In this document: positions 52,565 to 62,932 of the stretch, in pieces | Layout: each line of letters starts with the position of its first letter | How positions within the stretch are numbered: position 1 is the stretch's first letter | NCBI RefSeq assembly: GCF_014635845.1 | Contig: NZ_BMDP01000003.1 | Span: 124,001 to 188,000, forward strand | Source: Oxalicibacterium solurbis | GTDB lineage: Bacteria > Pseudomonadota > Gammaproteobacteria > Burkholderiales > Burkholderiaceae_D | Direction of reading: 5' to 3' | DNA length: 64,000 nucleotides | Notes under the pieces: model-generated | What the model was told of the DNA's origin: nothing | What the model saw: only the letters and a program-made list of their open reading frames with translations | The model's database searches: none | Made by a program: the position numbers and the translations under genes

Positions 52565-53281
52565 TCAGCACGGCTTGCCTTGCAGCAGATTGCGTAGCGC
52601 TGCCGTCACCGCATCGGGCTTCTCCAGCGCCGACAGATGGCCGCAATGCTCAACGATCGTCATCGTTGCACGTGGAATCAGCGCAGCCATTTCCTCATGC
52701 ACCTCCACCGGCGTGATGCCATCCTCGCGGCCGCACAGTACCAGTGACGGGCAACTGATGCGCGGCAGACTGTCGCGACTGTCAACGCGCGCCATGATCG
52801 CGTGCTGCTGACGCACAAAGGCATCGGGGCCGACCGTTGCCGCCATGTCCTCGATGCAATCGACGATGTGTGGTTCTTCCAGATGCGGCGGATACAGCAG
52901 CTTCGGCATCAGCTCACGCGGCACCGCGGGAAAATCCGTGTGCGCCATGGCAATCAGCCGCTGGCGATTTGCCGTCGCTTCTAACGTGTCCGGCCGCGCG
53001 CTGGTATCGATCAGCGCCAACGCCGTCACGCGTTCCGGCGCCTGCCGCATGATTTCCAGCGCGACATAGCCGCCCATCGACAATCCGGCCAGCGCGAACA
53101 TGCCGGCCGGCACCTGTTCCAGCACGTCGGCGGCCAGGTCGGCCATCGTGTCGCTGCGCGTCAGGTCCGCCACCGATACGTTGGCGATATCGGCCAGGCC
53201 TTCGGCCTGTGCGCGCCATAAACGCGCGTCGTTCAACAGTCCCGGCAACAGAATCAGGTTGGGCTTCATCAGGTAGGACAT
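52565..53281 (-). CDS. Alpha/beta hydrolase
   Basis: A 238-residue protein. LILLPGLLNDARLWRAQ is the oxyanion-hole region, ALAGLSMGGYVALEIMRQAPERV carries the nucleophile Ser68 in GLSMGG, PSLVLCGREDGITPV the acid, and VEHCGHLSALEKPDAV the catalytic His. This small form is common for esterases or enol-lactonase-like enzymes. The ATG at 53281 follows AAAGGAGAAC. It is a single gene between the convergent transporter terminator and the divergent AI-2E family gene. Substrate unknown. Confidence 0.88.
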   Translation of the reverse strand: MSYLMKPNLILLPGLLNDARLWRAQAEGLADIANVSVADLTRSDTMADLAADVLEQVPAGMFALAGLSMGGYVALEIMRQAPERVTALALIDTSARPDTLEATANRQRLIAMAHTDFPAVPRELMPKLLYPPHLEEPHIVDCIEDMAATVGPDAFVRQQHAIMARVDSRDSLPRISCPSLVLCGREDGITPVEVHEEMAALIPRATMTIVEHCGHLSALEKPDAVTAALRNLLQGKPC

Positions 53282-53471
53282 TGCGTTCTCCTTTCAGCCA
53301 GAGATGGCCGGTCGATCTTCCTGCATGGACAAGCGCTTCGGCCATGCGTTCCGCAATACACCGGCAACAACAGACAACAACGGCAAGCAACGCCGAAACC
53401 CGTCGCAGCCGCGACAACTTCGGGTAGGATGGATGCACCCATAATGCCGCGGCCCATCGGGGCGCCTTCAC

Positions 53472-54551
53472 ATGAACTATCAAGGAATCCGCGAAAAAAC
53501 CTTCCTGACGTTGCTGATCGTTTTTTCGATCGCCTTTGTCGTCATCCTGCTGCCGTTCTACGGCGCAGTGTTCTGGTCCATCGTGCTGGCCATCCTGTTT
53601 GCACCGTTCTACCGCAAGATGCTGCACAAGATGCACAAACGCGAAAACCTGGCCGCACTGGCAACGCTGCTGCTGTGCCTGGTGGTCGTGATCCTGCCGC
53701 TGACACTGATCTCGGTCTCGCTGGTGCGCGAAGCCTCGGCCTTCTATGCCGAAATCCGCGGCGGCCAGATCGATTTTGTCGCCTTCATCCAGAAGGGCTT
53801 CTCCGCCATGCCTTCCTGGCTGATCGGCATCCTCGACCGTTTCGGCATCGGCAACCTGACGGCCCTGCAGGCCAAACTGGCCGCTGCCGCAGTACAAGGC
53901 AGCGAGTTCTTCACGCGGCAGGCGATCAACATCGGCCAGAACACCTTCAACTTCCTGGTCGGCTTCACGATCATGCTGTACATCCTGTTCTTCCTGCTGC
54001 GCGATGGCGATCGCCTTGCCGCACAGATCCGGCAGGCCGCACCGCTGAACCAGGAGCACAAGCGACAGCTGTTCAACAACCTGACCGGCGCGATTCGCGC
54101 CACCGTCAAGGGCAACATCATCGTCGCCGCCGTGCAGGGTGCGCTGGGCGGCATCGCATTCTGGTTCCTCGGCGTAAAGGGTGCATTGCTGTGGGCCGTG
54201 ATCATGGCCTTCCTGTCGCTGCTGCCGGCAGTCGGCGCCGCGCTAATCTGGGCGCCGGTCGCCATCTACTTCCTGCTGACCGGTTCCATCTGGCAAGGCG
54301 TCGTGCTGATCGCCTTCGGCGTGCTGGTGATCGGGCTGGTGGATAACATCTTGCGCCCCATGCTGGTCGGCAAGGATACGCAGATGCCGGATTACATCGT
54401 GCTGATTTCCACCGTCGGCGGCATGGCGCTGCTGGGCCTGAACGGCTTCGTCATCGGGCCGGTGATCGCAGCAATGTTCATCACGCTGTGGCAGACGTTT
54501 TCGGCCGGCAACCAGAAGGACGAAACGGAAAAACTGCATCGTCCGGATTAA
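53472..54551 (+). CDS. AI-2E family (PerM-like) transporter
   Basis: A 359-residue protein with about eight hydrophobic spans. A pair near the N terminus is followed by a long soluble stretch (NLAALATLLLCLVVVILPLT to about residue 160) and the typical VGFTIMLYILFFLLRDGDRL, then GAIRATVKGNIIVAAVQGALGGIAF and DNILRPMLVGKDTQMPDYIVLISTVGGM. The family includes the TqsA signal exporter and Na+/H+-linked members; which activity applies here is unknown. No luxS gene is visible. Single gene. Confidence 0.9.
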   Translation: MNYQGIREKTFLTLLIVFSIAFVVILLPFYGAVFWSIVLAILFAPFYRKMLHKMHKRENLAALATLLLCLVVVILPLTLISVSLVREASAFYAEIRGGQIDFVAFIQKGFSAMPSWLIGILDRFGIGNLTALQAKLAAAAVQGSEFFTRQAINIGQNTFNFLVGFTIMLYILFFLLRDGDRLAAQIRQAAPLNQEHKRQLFNNLTGAIRATVKGNIIVAAVQGALGGIAFWFLGVKGALLWAVIMAFLSLLPAVGAALIWAPVAIYFLLTGSIWQGVVLIAFGVLVIGLVDNILRPMLVGKDTQMPDYIVLISTVGGMALLGLNGFVIGPVIAAMFITLWQTFSAGNQKDETEKLHRPD

Positions 54552-54584
54552 ACACCGGACCGTATAGACGATATATACGGCGTC

Positions 54585-54908
54585 CTATGGTGGCAGCGAG
54601 GTGGCCGGCGTGCCGCCATCGGCCAGATGTTCGGCGCCGTTACTCTTGCGCCGTTCGGCGCAGCGATTGCGCAGATACAGCACCTGCCCCAGTATCGCGG
54701 CCAGCAGCAGCAAGGTATTGGTCGCCGTGAAAACCGCATCGCCGACCGCGATGCTGTAGGCGACGAAGCCGGCAGACGCGCTGATCTGCCCGATGAACAG
54801 CCACGGCGACACGCCTGCGCTGCTGCGGCTTTTCCACTGCTGCAGAACCTGTGCCGAAACCGTCAACAGCAGCACGGCGGCACTGCTCCAGCCGATGATG
54901 TCGCTCAT
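54585..54908 (-). CDS. Small PQ-loop / SemiSWEET-like membrane protein
   Basis: A 107-residue protein with three hydrophobic segments. IIGWSSAAVLLLTVSAQVLQQWKSRSSAGVSPWLFIGQISASAGFVAYSI matches the PQ-loop pattern (here A-Q in place of P-Q before the W-x-x-K/R-S turn), and VGDAVFTATNTLLLLAAILGQVLYL completes the three-helix unit. SemiSWEETs transport sugars as dimers; substrate here is unknown. The C-terminal 20 residues are polar. It lies between a convergent AI-2E gene and a small protein gene upstream, 37 bases away. Confidence 0.75.
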   Translation of the reverse strand: MSDIIGWSSAAVLLLTVSAQVLQQWKSRSSAGVSPWLFIGQISASAGFVAYSIAVGDAVFTATNTLLLLAAILGQVLYLRNRCAERRKSNGAEHLADGGTPATSLPP

Positions 54909-54945
54909 CCATCCTCCGGCAAGTTTTTCGCCGCGGCACCGCGGC

Positions 54946-55158
54946 TCAGAAGATATCGCTGTCGCGCTTGGTCGGCGTGCGTGTCAACGTACTTGCGCGC
55001 CGCTGCAGCTCACGCGCCTGCGCCACATCGATCACATCTGGCGGGTCCGGCAACGCTTCGCCGTCGATCAGATTGTCCAGCCCCGAATTGCCGTCGACAT
55101 GGCTTTGCTCGCCGCTTTCGTCGTGCCGGTCGTTGATGCCGCTGTTCTTTTTCGACAT
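54946..55158 (-). CDS. Small hydrophilic protein of unknown function
   Basis: A 70-residue, highly polar protein (MSKKNSGINDRHDESGEQSH at the start, TLTRTPTKRDSDIF at the end) with a predicted helix around VIDVAQARELQRRAS. No family recognised; likely largely disordered. CGGGAATCACC lies before the ATG at 55158. It lies 95 bases downstream of the hemerythrin gene on the same strand and may share its transcript. Confidence 0.55.
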   Translation of the reverse strand: MSKKNSGINDRHDESGEQSHVDGNSGLDNLIDGEALPDPPDVIDVAQARELQRRASTLTRTPTKRDSDIF

Positions 55159-55253
55159 GGTGATTCCCGCCTTTCCCGCACGCGCGCGGCGCAACCGAAA
55201 CGTCTGCACACAGACATCGCGCCGCGCAGGATACGAAGAGGCTGCGGCGCGTA

Positions 55254-55748
55254 TCATGCGACTGCTTCGGCGCCGAGTTCTTCCTTGCGTTCCATCATTT
55301 GCATACCGAGGCCCTCCAGATCCAGCCTGGCTTTCTTCGCTTTCGGGAACATCTCGGTTTCCTCTTCCTTCACATGATGGTCGATGTATTCGGACAGGAC
55401 CTTGACTGTCGCGTCGTACATCGGGTCGTCGCCGGCCATCTCCTGGATCTGCGCGATCAGATCCTTGGCCGTCGCATGTTCGACTTCCGCTTCGTTGATC
55501 AGATCTTCTGCATCGCCGAACGCCGTACGCGCCGCCGGATAGAAAATTTCTTCCTCGATCATCGTGTGAATCGTCAACTCCTCGCAGATCTGGTTGGCGA
55601 TATCGACCTTGCCGTCGAGATCGCCATGCTTGGCGAGTTTTTCGTATTCCTTGAAAAGCTTCTTCACATTCTCGTGGTCCTCCATCAGCAGCGAAATTGC
55701 GTCTGTGCTGGCTGATTTGGCTGGCTTGTGCGCTGATTTGGACGTCAT
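55254..55748 (-). CDS. Hemerythrin HHE-domain protein
   Basis: A 164-residue protein. Iron-ligand-type residues appear in MEDHENVKKLFKEYE, TIHTMIEEEIFYPAA, EVEHATAKDLIAQI and YIDHHVKEEETEMFPKA, the four-helix HHE pattern. Such proteins bind a di-iron centre and sense or store oxygen or nitric oxide, or protect iron-sulfur proteins. The ATG at 55748 follows CAGGAGAAAG. With nitrate respiration in the genome, an NO-linked role is plausible but unproven. A basic, Lys/Ala/Ser-rich tail precedes the domain. Confidence 0.92.
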   Translation of the reverse strand: MTSKSAHKPAKSASTDAISLLMEDHENVKKLFKEYEKLAKHGDLDGKVDIANQICEELTIHTMIEEEIFYPAARTAFGDAEDLINEAEVEHATAKDLIAQIQEMAGDDPMYDATVKVLSEYIDHHVKEEETEMFPKAKKARLDLEGLGMQMMERKEELGAEAVA

Positions 55749-55980
55749 GTCTTTCTCCTGAAGGTGAAATCGCGTTTTGGATAACTTCGAATGCCAGTGG
55801 AAAATGTATGCCCGCAGCTCGGCCGCGCGTATCAGACATTGACACCAACTTCTGTCGGAATCCGGATCACCGACTGCGGCACGCCACGCAATCATCTTGC
55901 TGTATTGCATGTGCCACATTGCCGCCGTCCATGGCACGCCGCGATACGCTACAGACCGGCAAATCTGCGACAATTCCGCC

Positions 55981-56829
55981 ATGAATTCCCTGCCTCCGGA
56001 CACCGTCGCCGGCAACGCTGCGCCGCTGTTCCATACCGCCTTTTACAAATTCGTCCGCATCGCCGATCCCGATGCGGTCGCCGCGCGCCTGCGCGAGCTG
56101 ACGGCCGACCTGCTCGGCAGCATCCTGGTTGCCGAGGAAGGCATCAACGGCGTGCTGGCAGGCAACATGGCAGCGCTCGATGCCTTCGAACATGCGCTGC
56201 AGCACGACGCCGCATTCGACGGCTGCTTCGCCGGCATCGCCTTCAAGCGCAGCGCCTGCAGCACGGCGCCGTTCGCACGGATGAAGGTGCATCGCAAACC
56301 GGAGATCGTGCAGCTCGGCGTGGACGACGTGGATGCGACGGCCGCCGGCGGCATCGATGTCAGCCCGCAGCAATGGCGCGAACTGATCGCGCAGGACGAC
56401 GTCGTCGTCATCGACAATCGCAACAGCTTCGAATACCAGCTGGGCCGCTTCCACAACGCGATCGATCCGGGTGTCGACAATTTCCGCGACTTCCCGGCCT
56501 TCATCGAGGAACATCTGCCCGAATGGAAAGCGCAGGGCAAGCGCGTCGCGATGTATTGCACCGGCGGCATCCGCTGCGAAAAGACCAGCGTCTGGATGCA
56601 CGACATGGGCGTGCCGGTCTATCAACTGGAGGGCGGCATCCTCAACTATTTCCTGCAGATGCCGGATGCTGATCGCGACTGGGAAGGCGAATGCTTCGTC
56701 TTCGACAACCGCATCGCGCTCGATACGCATCTGCAGGAAACCGCCACCACGCCGGAAGACGTGTACGGCGGCCATCCCGAATGGGAATGGCGGCTGCAGC
56801 GCGCGCGTCGCCTCGAGGAAAGCGACTAG
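55981..56829 (+). CDS. trhO: tRNA uridine(34) hydroxylase, rhodanese-type (TrhO/YceA)
   Basis: A 282-residue protein. The N-terminal acylphosphatase-like domain (FYKFVRIADPDAVAARLREL... GSILVAEEGINGVLAG) is the TrhO signature. A rhodanese domain follows with DNRNSFEYQLGRFHNAIDP and the active Cys193 in MYCTGGIRCEK. It hydroxylates U34 of certain tRNAs using prephenate-derived or oxygen-dependent chemistry. The stop is four bases before the RluA-type gene, giving a two-gene RNA modification operon. The ATG at 55981 is supported by the family start. Confidence 0.92.
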   Translation: MNSLPPDTVAGNAAPLFHTAFYKFVRIADPDAVAARLRELTADLLGSILVAEEGINGVLAGNMAALDAFEHALQHDAAFDGCFAGIAFKRSACSTAPFARMKVHRKPEIVQLGVDDVDATAAGGIDVSPQQWRELIAQDDVVVIDNRNSFEYQLGRFHNAIDPGVDNFRDFPAFIEEHLPEWKAQGKRVAMYCTGGIRCEKTSVWMHDMGVPVYQLEGGILNYFLQMPDADRDWEGECFVFDNRIALDTHLQETATTPEDVYGGHPEWEWRLQRARRLEESD

Positions 56830-56833
56830 ATAA

Positions 56834-57745
56834 ATGGGGCGTCCGCTTCCCGCGTGGCAGCCGCCGGTGATTGCCGGCGTCAGTCCGAGCAGCGTCGCGC
56901 TGCCGCCGGGGCCGTGGCGCACGATGGCGGAATTCTTCGCACAGCGATTTCCCGCCGTCGACCACACCGATTGGGTCGCGCGCATGCAGCGCGGCGAAGT
57001 GCTGGATGCGCAAGGCAATCCGCTACAACCGCATGAACCTTACCGCCCGCTGCCTCGCGTCTTCTATTACCGCACGCTTGCGTCCGAGCCGCGTATCCCG
57101 TTCGAGATCGAAGTGCTGTATCAGGACGCGCATCTGGTCGTGGCCGACAAGCCGCACTTCCTGCCGGTCACGCCATCCGGCCGCTACGTGCAGGAAACGC
57201 TGCTGGTGCGGCTGAAGCGACTGCTCGGCATCGACACGCTGACACCCATGCACCGCATCGATCGCGATACCGCAGGTCTCGTGCTGTTCACCGTGCAGCC
57301 TTCTCATCGCAATCTGTACCAGACGCTGTTTCGCGATCGCAGCGTCGAGAAGCGTTACGAAGCGATCGCGCCGTTCCGCGACGATCTGGTCCTGCCATGC
57401 GTGCACCGCAGCCGCCTGATCGAAAGCAAGGCCTTCATGCAGATGACGGAAGCGCAAGGCGAACCGAATGCGGAAACCCGCATCGCGCTGCTGGAACGCC
57501 GCGACGATCTTGCTCGCTATGCGCTGGAGCCGGTGACCGGCCAGAAGCACCAATTGCGCGCGCACATGGCCGTGCTCGGCATTCCCATCGTCAACGACCG
57601 CATCTATCCGCATCTGTATCCGGACGAAGGCGCGAATCAGGATTACACGCAGCCGCTGCAGCTGCTGGCAAAATCGGTGCGTTTCACCGATCCGGTGACG
57701 GGCGAGGCGCACATATTCGAAAGCCGCCGCACGCTGTCGTTCTGA
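56834..57745 (+). CDS. RluA-family pseudouridine synthase
   Basis: A 303-residue protein. The catalytic Asp143 lies in MHRIDRDTAGLVLF, the RluA-family motif II; LVVADKPHFLPVTPSG is motif I and LEPVTGQKHQLRAHMAVLGIPIVNDRIYP motif III. It isomerises uridine in rRNA or tRNA, target unknown. There is no S4 domain. It follows trhO by four bases, so the two RNA modification genes are co-transcribed. The first 60 residues are extended relative to the core, a feature of the RsuA-unlike RluA subgroup with N-terminal helices. Confidence 0.92.
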   Translation: MGRPLPAWQPPVIAGVSPSSVALPPGPWRTMAEFFAQRFPAVDHTDWVARMQRGEVLDAQGNPLQPHEPYRPLPRVFYYRTLASEPRIPFEIEVLYQDAHLVVADKPHFLPVTPSGRYVQETLLVRLKRLLGIDTLTPMHRIDRDTAGLVLFTVQPSHRNLYQTLFRDRSVEKRYEAIAPFRDDLVLPCVHRSRLIESKAFMQMTEAQGEPNAETRIALLERRDDLARYALEPVTGQKHQLRAHMAVLGIPIVNDRIYPHLYPDEGANQDYTQPLQLLAKSVRFTDPVTGEAHIFESRRTLSF

Positions 57746-57771
57746 CGACGAAAAGAAAACGGGGAGAGAGA

Positions 57772-58023
57772 ATGCTGGAAACGACAGGCCGCGTATTTGC
57801 GAGTGTGCTCTCGGCGATGGTCACGCCGCTGGCCGAATGGCTGGCGGAGAAATTCGCCGACCGCTTCGGCCGGCAACATCCTCCCTTGCAGCGCATAGCC
57901 GTGCAGATGGTGGTGTTTGGCCTGGCGATATTGCCGGCGCTGTGCGTGGCGCTGCTGCTGGTTGTGTTGCTGGGCATGTTGCTGAGTACTGCAATCCATT
58001 TGCTGACGAACGCCGTCTCCTGA
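57772..58023 (+). CDS. Small membrane protein of unknown function
   Basis: An 83-residue protein. The N-terminal half is amphipathic (LETTGRVFASVLSAMVTPLA) and the C-terminal half is one long hydrophobic segment (AVQMVVFGLAILPALCVALL and onward), enough for one or two spans. GGGGAGAGAGA precedes the ATG at 57772, 27 bases after the RluA-type stop, so it is likely the third gene of that operon. A shared terminator follows. No family recognised. Confidence 0.65.
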   Translation: MLETTGRVFASVLSAMVTPLAEWLAEKFADRFGRQHPPLQRIAVQMVVFGLAILPALCVALLLVVLLGMLLSTAIHLLTNAVS

Positions 58024-58026
58024 AAC

Positions 58027-58056
58027 AAAAAGCCCCGTTCTCGGACGGGGCTTTTT
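58027..58056. terminator. Bidirectional rho-independent terminator
   Basis: AAAAAGCCCCGT (58027-58038) pairs perfectly with ACGGGGCTTTTT (58045-58056) around TCTCGG. T-runs are available on both strands. It serves the trhO operon and the convergent opgGH operon. Confidence 0.95.
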
Positions 58057-58078
58057 CATTTACGCTCGCCTGCGATCG

Positions 58079-60598
58079 TCAGGCCGCATGCCGCAGCGCA
58101 ATCGGTGCAGCCGATTCAGCCGGCGAACCGATGGCCTGCCGCCAGATGGTGTGTGCATTGTCGTTGGTCCAGACGGCAAGGTGCAGGCGCGACAGGAAAA
58201 GCGGATCGGCCAGCAACGCATTCTTCTGCGCATCGGCCAATGCCGACGGACCGCTCAGCAATGCCGTCTGCACGAGATTGGCGCGCATTTCCTGCGCCAG
58301 CAACGAACGATGCGGATGCAGCTTGCCGGTCGCGCAGACCACGGCGTTGAACACCGGCTCGATCACTGCCTGCACGAAATCCGCTTCTTCCGGCGCTTCC
58401 TTCACATAGCGCACCGTCTCCGACAATTCGATCGGGGGCGTCGCTTCTTCCGGGATCAGGAACAGTTTCGCGCGCTTGAACTGCAGGCCGTGCGACACGC
58501 GGCTCGAATAGATCGACACCGGAATCGCCACCGCCAGCGAACCGCAGATCGGCAGCAGCCACGGCAGGAAGGCCGGGTTCAGCCAGAAGATCGCGCCGCC
58601 CCATGCCAGACCCAGCAGCGTCTGGTAGCCGTGGTAACGAAATGCCTCGCCCGGCGTCGTTTCGGAATCCTCGCGCGACGGCGATTTCCAGCGCAGCGCC
58701 CAACCCATGAAAGCGGCGACGACGAAGTGCGTATGAAACAGCATGCGCACCGGCGCCAGCATCATCGAGAACAGCATTTCGATCAGCATGCTCATGACGA
58801 CACGGAAACGTCCGCCGAATTGCTGCGCGCCCTGGATGCAGACCAGCAGTACGCTGAGAATCTTCGGCAGAAACAGCAAGGTGGCCGTTGCGGAAAACAG
58901 CGCCAGCGCCTTTTCCGGATGCCATTGCGGCCACGTGGGGAACAGCTGCCACGGCTCGGTGAAGTAGGCCGGCTCGGTCAGCGTATGCTGCGCCAGCAAC
59001 GCGGTGGACAGAATCAGGAACAGGAACCACAGCGGCGCCGACAGGTAAGCCATCACGCCGGTGACGAACACCGCGCGATGCACGCTGTGCATGCCGCGCG
59101 CCATGAACAGGCGGAAGTTCATCAGGTTGCCCTGGCACCAGCGGCGATCGCGCTTCAGTTCATCCAGCAGGTTCGGCGGCATCTCTTCGTACGAGCCGTC
59201 GAGATCGTAGGCGATCCAGACTTTCCAGCCGGCGCGCCGCATCATCGCCGCCTCGATGAAATCGTGCGACAGGATTTCGCCGGCGAACGGCCCCTTGCCC
59301 GGCAGCAGCGCCAGCGCGCAATGCTCGATGAAGGGCTGCATGCGGATGATCGCGTTGTGGCCCCAGTAATGCGATTCGCCCAGCTGCCAGTAATGCAGCC
59401 CTGCCGTGAACAGCGGGCCGTAGACGCGCGTCGAGAACTGCTGGATGCGCGCATACAAGGTATCGCGACCGGCGGCACGCGGCGCGGTCTGGATGATGCC
59501 GGCATCCGGATTGGCCTCCATCGCCTGCACCAGTTTCGTCAGGCAGTCGCCGCTCATCACGCTGTCGGCATCGAGCACGATCATGTAGCGGTAATCCTTG
59601 CCCCAGCGACGGCAGAAGTCGTCGATATTGCCGCTCTTGCGGCGCACGCGGCGCTGGCGGCGGCGATAGAAGATGCGGCCGAAACCGCCCACCGCATTGC
59701 ACAGCCGCGTCCAGGCGGCGACTTCGGCAGCGGCGGTATCGCTGCTGTTGGTATCGCTCAACACGAAGAAATCGAAGCGGTCCAGCTTGCCGGTTTTCTG
59801 CACCGATTCGTAGGTGGCGCGCAGGCCGGCAAACACGCGCGTGACGTCTTCATTGCAGATCGGCATGACGATCGCCGTGCGCGCAGCCGGATCGATCGCG
59901 CCGCCGGTGACGGCCGTTTTCGAAATCAGGTAGGCATCCTTGCCGGTAGCCAGCAGCAGGAAGCCGGTCATCGCCGTCCAGAAACCGGCGGACACCCAGC
60001 AGAACAACAGTGCGAACAGCGCCAGCATCGAGATTTCCAGCGGCGTCGTACCCTGGTAAGGCAACACGCGGCTCATGTAGAAAGTCGCCAGCGCGGTCTG
60101 CCCCAGCATCAGGAACAGCAACACCAGACGACGCAGGCCGCCGCGTGCCGGATGCACCGGCTCCGGCGCCGCCTCGCCCGCTTCCCACGGCGCAGGCGAC
60201 TGGTCGCGGCCGAACGTGCGCTTGCACCAGCGCACCAGCGGATTTAGCGCACCCCACGGTTCCGGCACCATCGACGCGCGATGGACAGGCGGCGCAACCT
60301 TCAGTTGCTGCGGAGGCGCCAACGATTGCGGCGATTGAATCGCCGCATCGTCGCATGCCCAGGCATCATCCTGTTCGATCGCCGTCTGCGCGCGCGCAGC
60401 GATCGAGCCGTAGGCGGGGTTCGCCACATCGACATCGTCGCCGGCCAGAATGCGATGCAGGTTCGCCATCGCTTCACGTGCGGTGGCAGCCGGCATCGCG
60501 GTGAGTTGTGCTTCGATCTCGTCGCGCTGCGCACGCGGCAGCGACAGATGATCCAGATATTGCCGGCACGGCAGCGGTATGCGTGTTGTTTCCATCAT
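58079..60598 (-). CDS. opgH: Glucans biosynthesis glucosyltransferase H
   Basis: About 839 residues, a multi-span inner-membrane glycosyltransferase family 2 enzyme. Catalytic motifs include [29 protein letters not shown], and [15 protein letters not shown], the (Q/R)xxRW element. Hydrophobic segments flank the catalytic domain. It polymerises and exports the beta-1,2 glucan backbone of osmoregulated periplasmic glucans from UDP-glucose. The ATG at 60598 overlaps the opgG stop as ATGA; the second ATG at 60595 is equally possible. The N-terminal region (about 1-140) is long and polar. Confidence 0.95.
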   Translation of the reverse strand: MMETTRIPLPCRQYLDHLSLPRAQRDEIEAQLTAMPAATAREAMANLHRILAGDDVDVANPAYGSIAARAQTAIEQDDAWACDDAAIQSPQSLAPPQQLKVAPPVHRASMVPEPWGALNPLVRWCKRTFGRDQSPAPWEAGEAAPEPVHPARGGLRRLVLLFLMLGQTALATFYMSRVLPYQGTTPLEISMLALFALLFCWVSAGFWTAMTGFLLLATGKDAYLISKTAVTGGAIDPAARTAIVMPICNEDVTRVFAGLRATYESVQKTGKLDRFDFFVLSDTNSSDTAAAEVAAWTRLCNAVGGFGRIFYRRRQRRVRRKSGNIDDFCRRWGKDYRYMIVLDADSVMSGDCLTKLVQAMEANPDAGIIQTAPRAAGRDTLYARIQQFSTRVYGPLFTAGLHYWQLGESHYWGHNAIIRMQPFIEHCALALLPGKGPFAGEILSHDFIEAAMMRRAGWKVWIAYDLDGSYEEMPPNLLDELKRDRRWCQGNLMNFRLFMARGMHSVHRAVFVTGVMAYLSAPLWFLFLILSTALLAQHTLTEPAYFTEPWQLFPTWPQWHPEKALALFSATATLLFLPKILSVLLVCIQGAQQFGGRFRVVMSMLIEMLFSMMLAPVRMLFHTHFVVAAFMGWALRWKSPSREDSETTPGEAFRYHGYQTLLGLAWGGAIFWLNPAFLPWLLPICGSLAVAIPVSIYSSRVSHGLQFKRAKLFLIPEEATPPIELSETVRYVKEAPEEADFVQAVIEPVFNAVVCATGKLHPHRSLLAQEMRANLVQTALLSGPSALADAQKNALLADPLFLSRLHLAVWTNDNAHTIWRQAIGSPAESAAPIALRHAA

Positions 60599-62139
60599 TC
60601 CGCCGGCAGGATGTAGCTCCACGTTTCGGAAAGCGTGGCGTTGTCGTTTTGCAGGAAGCCGCGCAGTTCGACCGGCTTGCTGTCGTCGACACGCTTGACG
60701 CGCACTGCGGCACGCCAGCCTCCGGTGGCTTCGTTCGGATAGGCAGCCGATTCCAGGATCTGGCCGTTCGCGTCGGCCGACACGCGGATATCGACCTTGG
60801 CATCACGCGGCAGCTTCTTGAAGACCGGGCCGTCGAAATCGACATACAAGGCCACGCTGCCGTCCGGCTTGCGTGGCGCGCCCTGCCCGCGACGTGTCTG
60901 CGTCACCCACGACAGCGGCGGCAGTTGCTGCGACTGCTTGCCCCACGAGGCGCGATATTCGAAGTCGATCGGCTGGCCCGGTTTGGGCAGGCGATCCGGC
61001 ACCCAGAAGGCGACGATGTTGTCGTTCATCTCGTCCGGCGTCGGAATCTGTATCAGCTCGACACGGCCCGAACCCCATTTGCCGATCGGCTCGATCCACG
61101 CGCTCGGATGCGTTTCGTAACGCGTGCGCAAATCTTCGTAGCTGCTCTGGCGATCGTCGCGCTGCACCAGGCCGAAACCGCTCGGATTGCTGAGCGAATA
61201 CGAGGTAACCAGCAAACGCTTCGGATTGACCAGCGGACGCCAGATCCACTCGCCGGTGCCGGAGGCGATCGACAGGCCGTCCGAATCGTGCACCTCGGGA
61301 CGATAGTCCTCGACCGGCGCGCGCTGGTTCTCGCCGAAGTAATACATGCTGGTCATCGGCGCGATGCCGAGCTTGGTCACGTTCTCGCGCAGATACAGTT
61401 GCGATTTCACTTCGGTGATCGTCTGCTCGCCCGGCTTGACGATGAAACGATAGGCGCCGGTAGCGCGCTTGGAATCGAGCAGCGCGTAGATCGTCAGCTG
61501 CTTGCTCTTCGCACCGGGGCGCTCGATCCAGAATTCGGTGAAGCGCGGGAATTCCTCGCCGGAGTTCAGCGCGGTATCGATCGCCAGCCCGCGCGCCGAT
61601 ACGCCATATGCCTGGTTCTTGCCGACTGCGCGCAGATAGCTGGCGCCGAGGAAGACCAGAAACTCGTCCTTGCTCTTGGCCGTATTCAATGGGTACTGCA
61701 CGCTGAAACCGGCGAAGCCCAGGTGACGCAAATCCTGCGCCGTCGTCTTCAGGCCGCCGTAATCGAAGGAACGCGGATCGAAAGCAATCACGCGCGCACG
61801 GCCGCCGACCAGTTCATTGATGCGCACCGGCGTATCGTACTGGCGCCCCTGATGGAAGAAGGTCAGCTCGAACGGCAGCTTGCGATCGTGCCAGTAGGCC
61901 TTTTCGGGCTTGAAGTGAATCGCCTTGTACTGGTCGTAACTGAGGTTGGCCAGCAGCGGCGAAATATTCTTCTTCGGCTCCTTGTAGGCGCTTTCAGAGA
62001 GTTGTTTCGCCTTCTTGGCAACAGTATTGAAATCGAATGCGAGGGAAGGAATGCAGGGAAGCAGCGCCAGCGCTAAAACAAGCGCCTGTCGACGCATTTG
62101 TCGACGGAATCGTACCGGTTTTAAAACATTCAAGAACAT
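60595..62139 (-). CDS. opgG: Periplasmic glucans biosynthesis protein G
   Basis: A 514-residue exported protein with a signal peptide (about 1-32, ending PSLA-FDF). [21 protein letters not shown] and [18 protein letters not shown] are the OpgG/OpgD start motifs, and [14 protein letters not shown] and [30 protein letters not shown] the core. OpgG acts in the periplasm to process the beta-glucan produced by OpgH. It begins at the ATG at 62139, three codons after an upstream TTG. First gene of opgGH; the two genes overlap by four bases. Confidence 0.95.
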   Translation of the reverse strand: MFLNVLKPVRFRRQMRRQALVLALALLPCIPSLAFDFNTVAKKAKQLSESAYKEPKKNISPLLANLSYDQYKAIHFKPEKAYWHDRKLPFELTFFHQGRQYDTPVRINELVGGRARVIAFDPRSFDYGGLKTTAQDLRHLGFAGFSVQYPLNTAKSKDEFLVFLGASYLRAVGKNQAYGVSARGLAIDTALNSGEEFPRFTEFWIERPGAKSKQLTIYALLDSKRATGAYRFIVKPGEQTITEVKSQLYLRENVTKLGIAPMTSMYYFGENQRAPVEDYRPEVHDSDGLSIASGTGEWIWRPLVNPKRLLVTSYSLSNPSGFGLVQRDDRQSSYEDLRTRYETHPSAWIEPIGKWGSGRVELIQIPTPDEMNDNIVAFWVPDRLPKPGQPIDFEYRASWGKQSQQLPPLSWVTQTRRGQGAPRKPDGSVALYVDFDGPVFKKLPRDAKVDIRVSADANGQILESAAYPNEATGGWRAAVRVKRVDDSKPVELRGFLQNDNATLSETWSYILPAE

Positions 62140-62466
62140 GGTTTCCAATCAAAGCACATCGCACGCACATCGCCGAAAGCCCGGCAAGCGGCGTGCAGTC
62201 GGCCGAAGCCGGCGCGGAACTCAGGAAAGGCGGCGCCGATGCGCCATGCCGTCCGATTGCTCTGCCGAGCCGCAGCAACCGCATGTTGGCGGCCGGACAA
62301 GATATCGGATTTTACATTGACTCCCGCGACCCTTGCCGCCTCGCAATGCAGACGACGCTGGCGAAACGGCGGTTCGGGACACTGTCGAACAGGGGATGGA
62401 TAGACAGAGGACGGAAAGGTTCCTTGCCGGCGCAAAAAAGTTGCCTGCCTGCAGCAACAATCTAGC
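62140..62466. other. Intergenic region, 327 bases, no supported gene
   Basis: Upstream of opgG and downstream of the GIY-YIG-like gene, both on the minus strand. It should hold the opgGH promoter. I saw no clear hairpin or operator. Confidence 0.4.
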
Positions 62467-62823
62467 TCAAGCCTGCCAGACGCCGTAGCCGGCCTCGCGC
62501 AGCGCAATCCCGAGTTCCACCTCCATCTCGCAGGCGGCGGCATAGGGCATCGGATTGTAGACCGCATAGAGTTCGGGCAGCAGACGCAGACCGTATTGCG
62601 TGACGAATCTGTTGCCCTGGATGCCAGCCTTGTGGCGATCGAAACGCAGATCGGGGTCCAGTCCCGTCATGCCGACATAGACGCACGGCTTGCCGCGCAC
62701 ATAGTCCGGATTGGCCTTGCGAAAGCGCGGCTCGTACCAGACGTCGGACGCCAGTTCGACGACGTAGACATGGTGATGATGGCGGCGCGGCATGGACGAT
62801 TGCGATGATGATGACGGCGGCAT
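62467..62823 (-). CDS. GIY-YIG-like small protein
   Basis: A 118-residue protein. HHVYVVELASDVW and, 25 or so residues later, KPCVYVGMTGLDPDLRFDRHKAG resemble the paired strands and Arg helix of GIY-YIG nuclease domains, with VYV and VYVG in place of GIY and YIG. GLRLLPELYAVYNPMPYAAACEMEVELGIALREAGYGVW completes a conserved-looking C terminus. The start is uncertain: ATGs at 62823 and 62793 are both possible and neither has a strong ribosome site. A Ser-rich and His-rich leader precedes the domain. Nuclease activity is not established. Confidence 0.6.
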   Translation of the reverse strand: MPPSSSSQSSMPRRHHHHVYVVELASDVWYEPRFRKANPDYVRGKPCVYVGMTGLDPDLRFDRHKAGIQGNRFVTQYGLRLLPELYAVYNPMPYAAACEMEVELGIALREAGYGVWQA

Positions 62824-62932
62824 TATGCAGAACAGCAAGAACGGCAGCATAACAGCACGGCGAACCGGCATGCCGGACGCCCGCGCGCATCGTTTGACGC
62901 TATGCTGTCGGGATTTTTCGAGCGCCCCCCTC

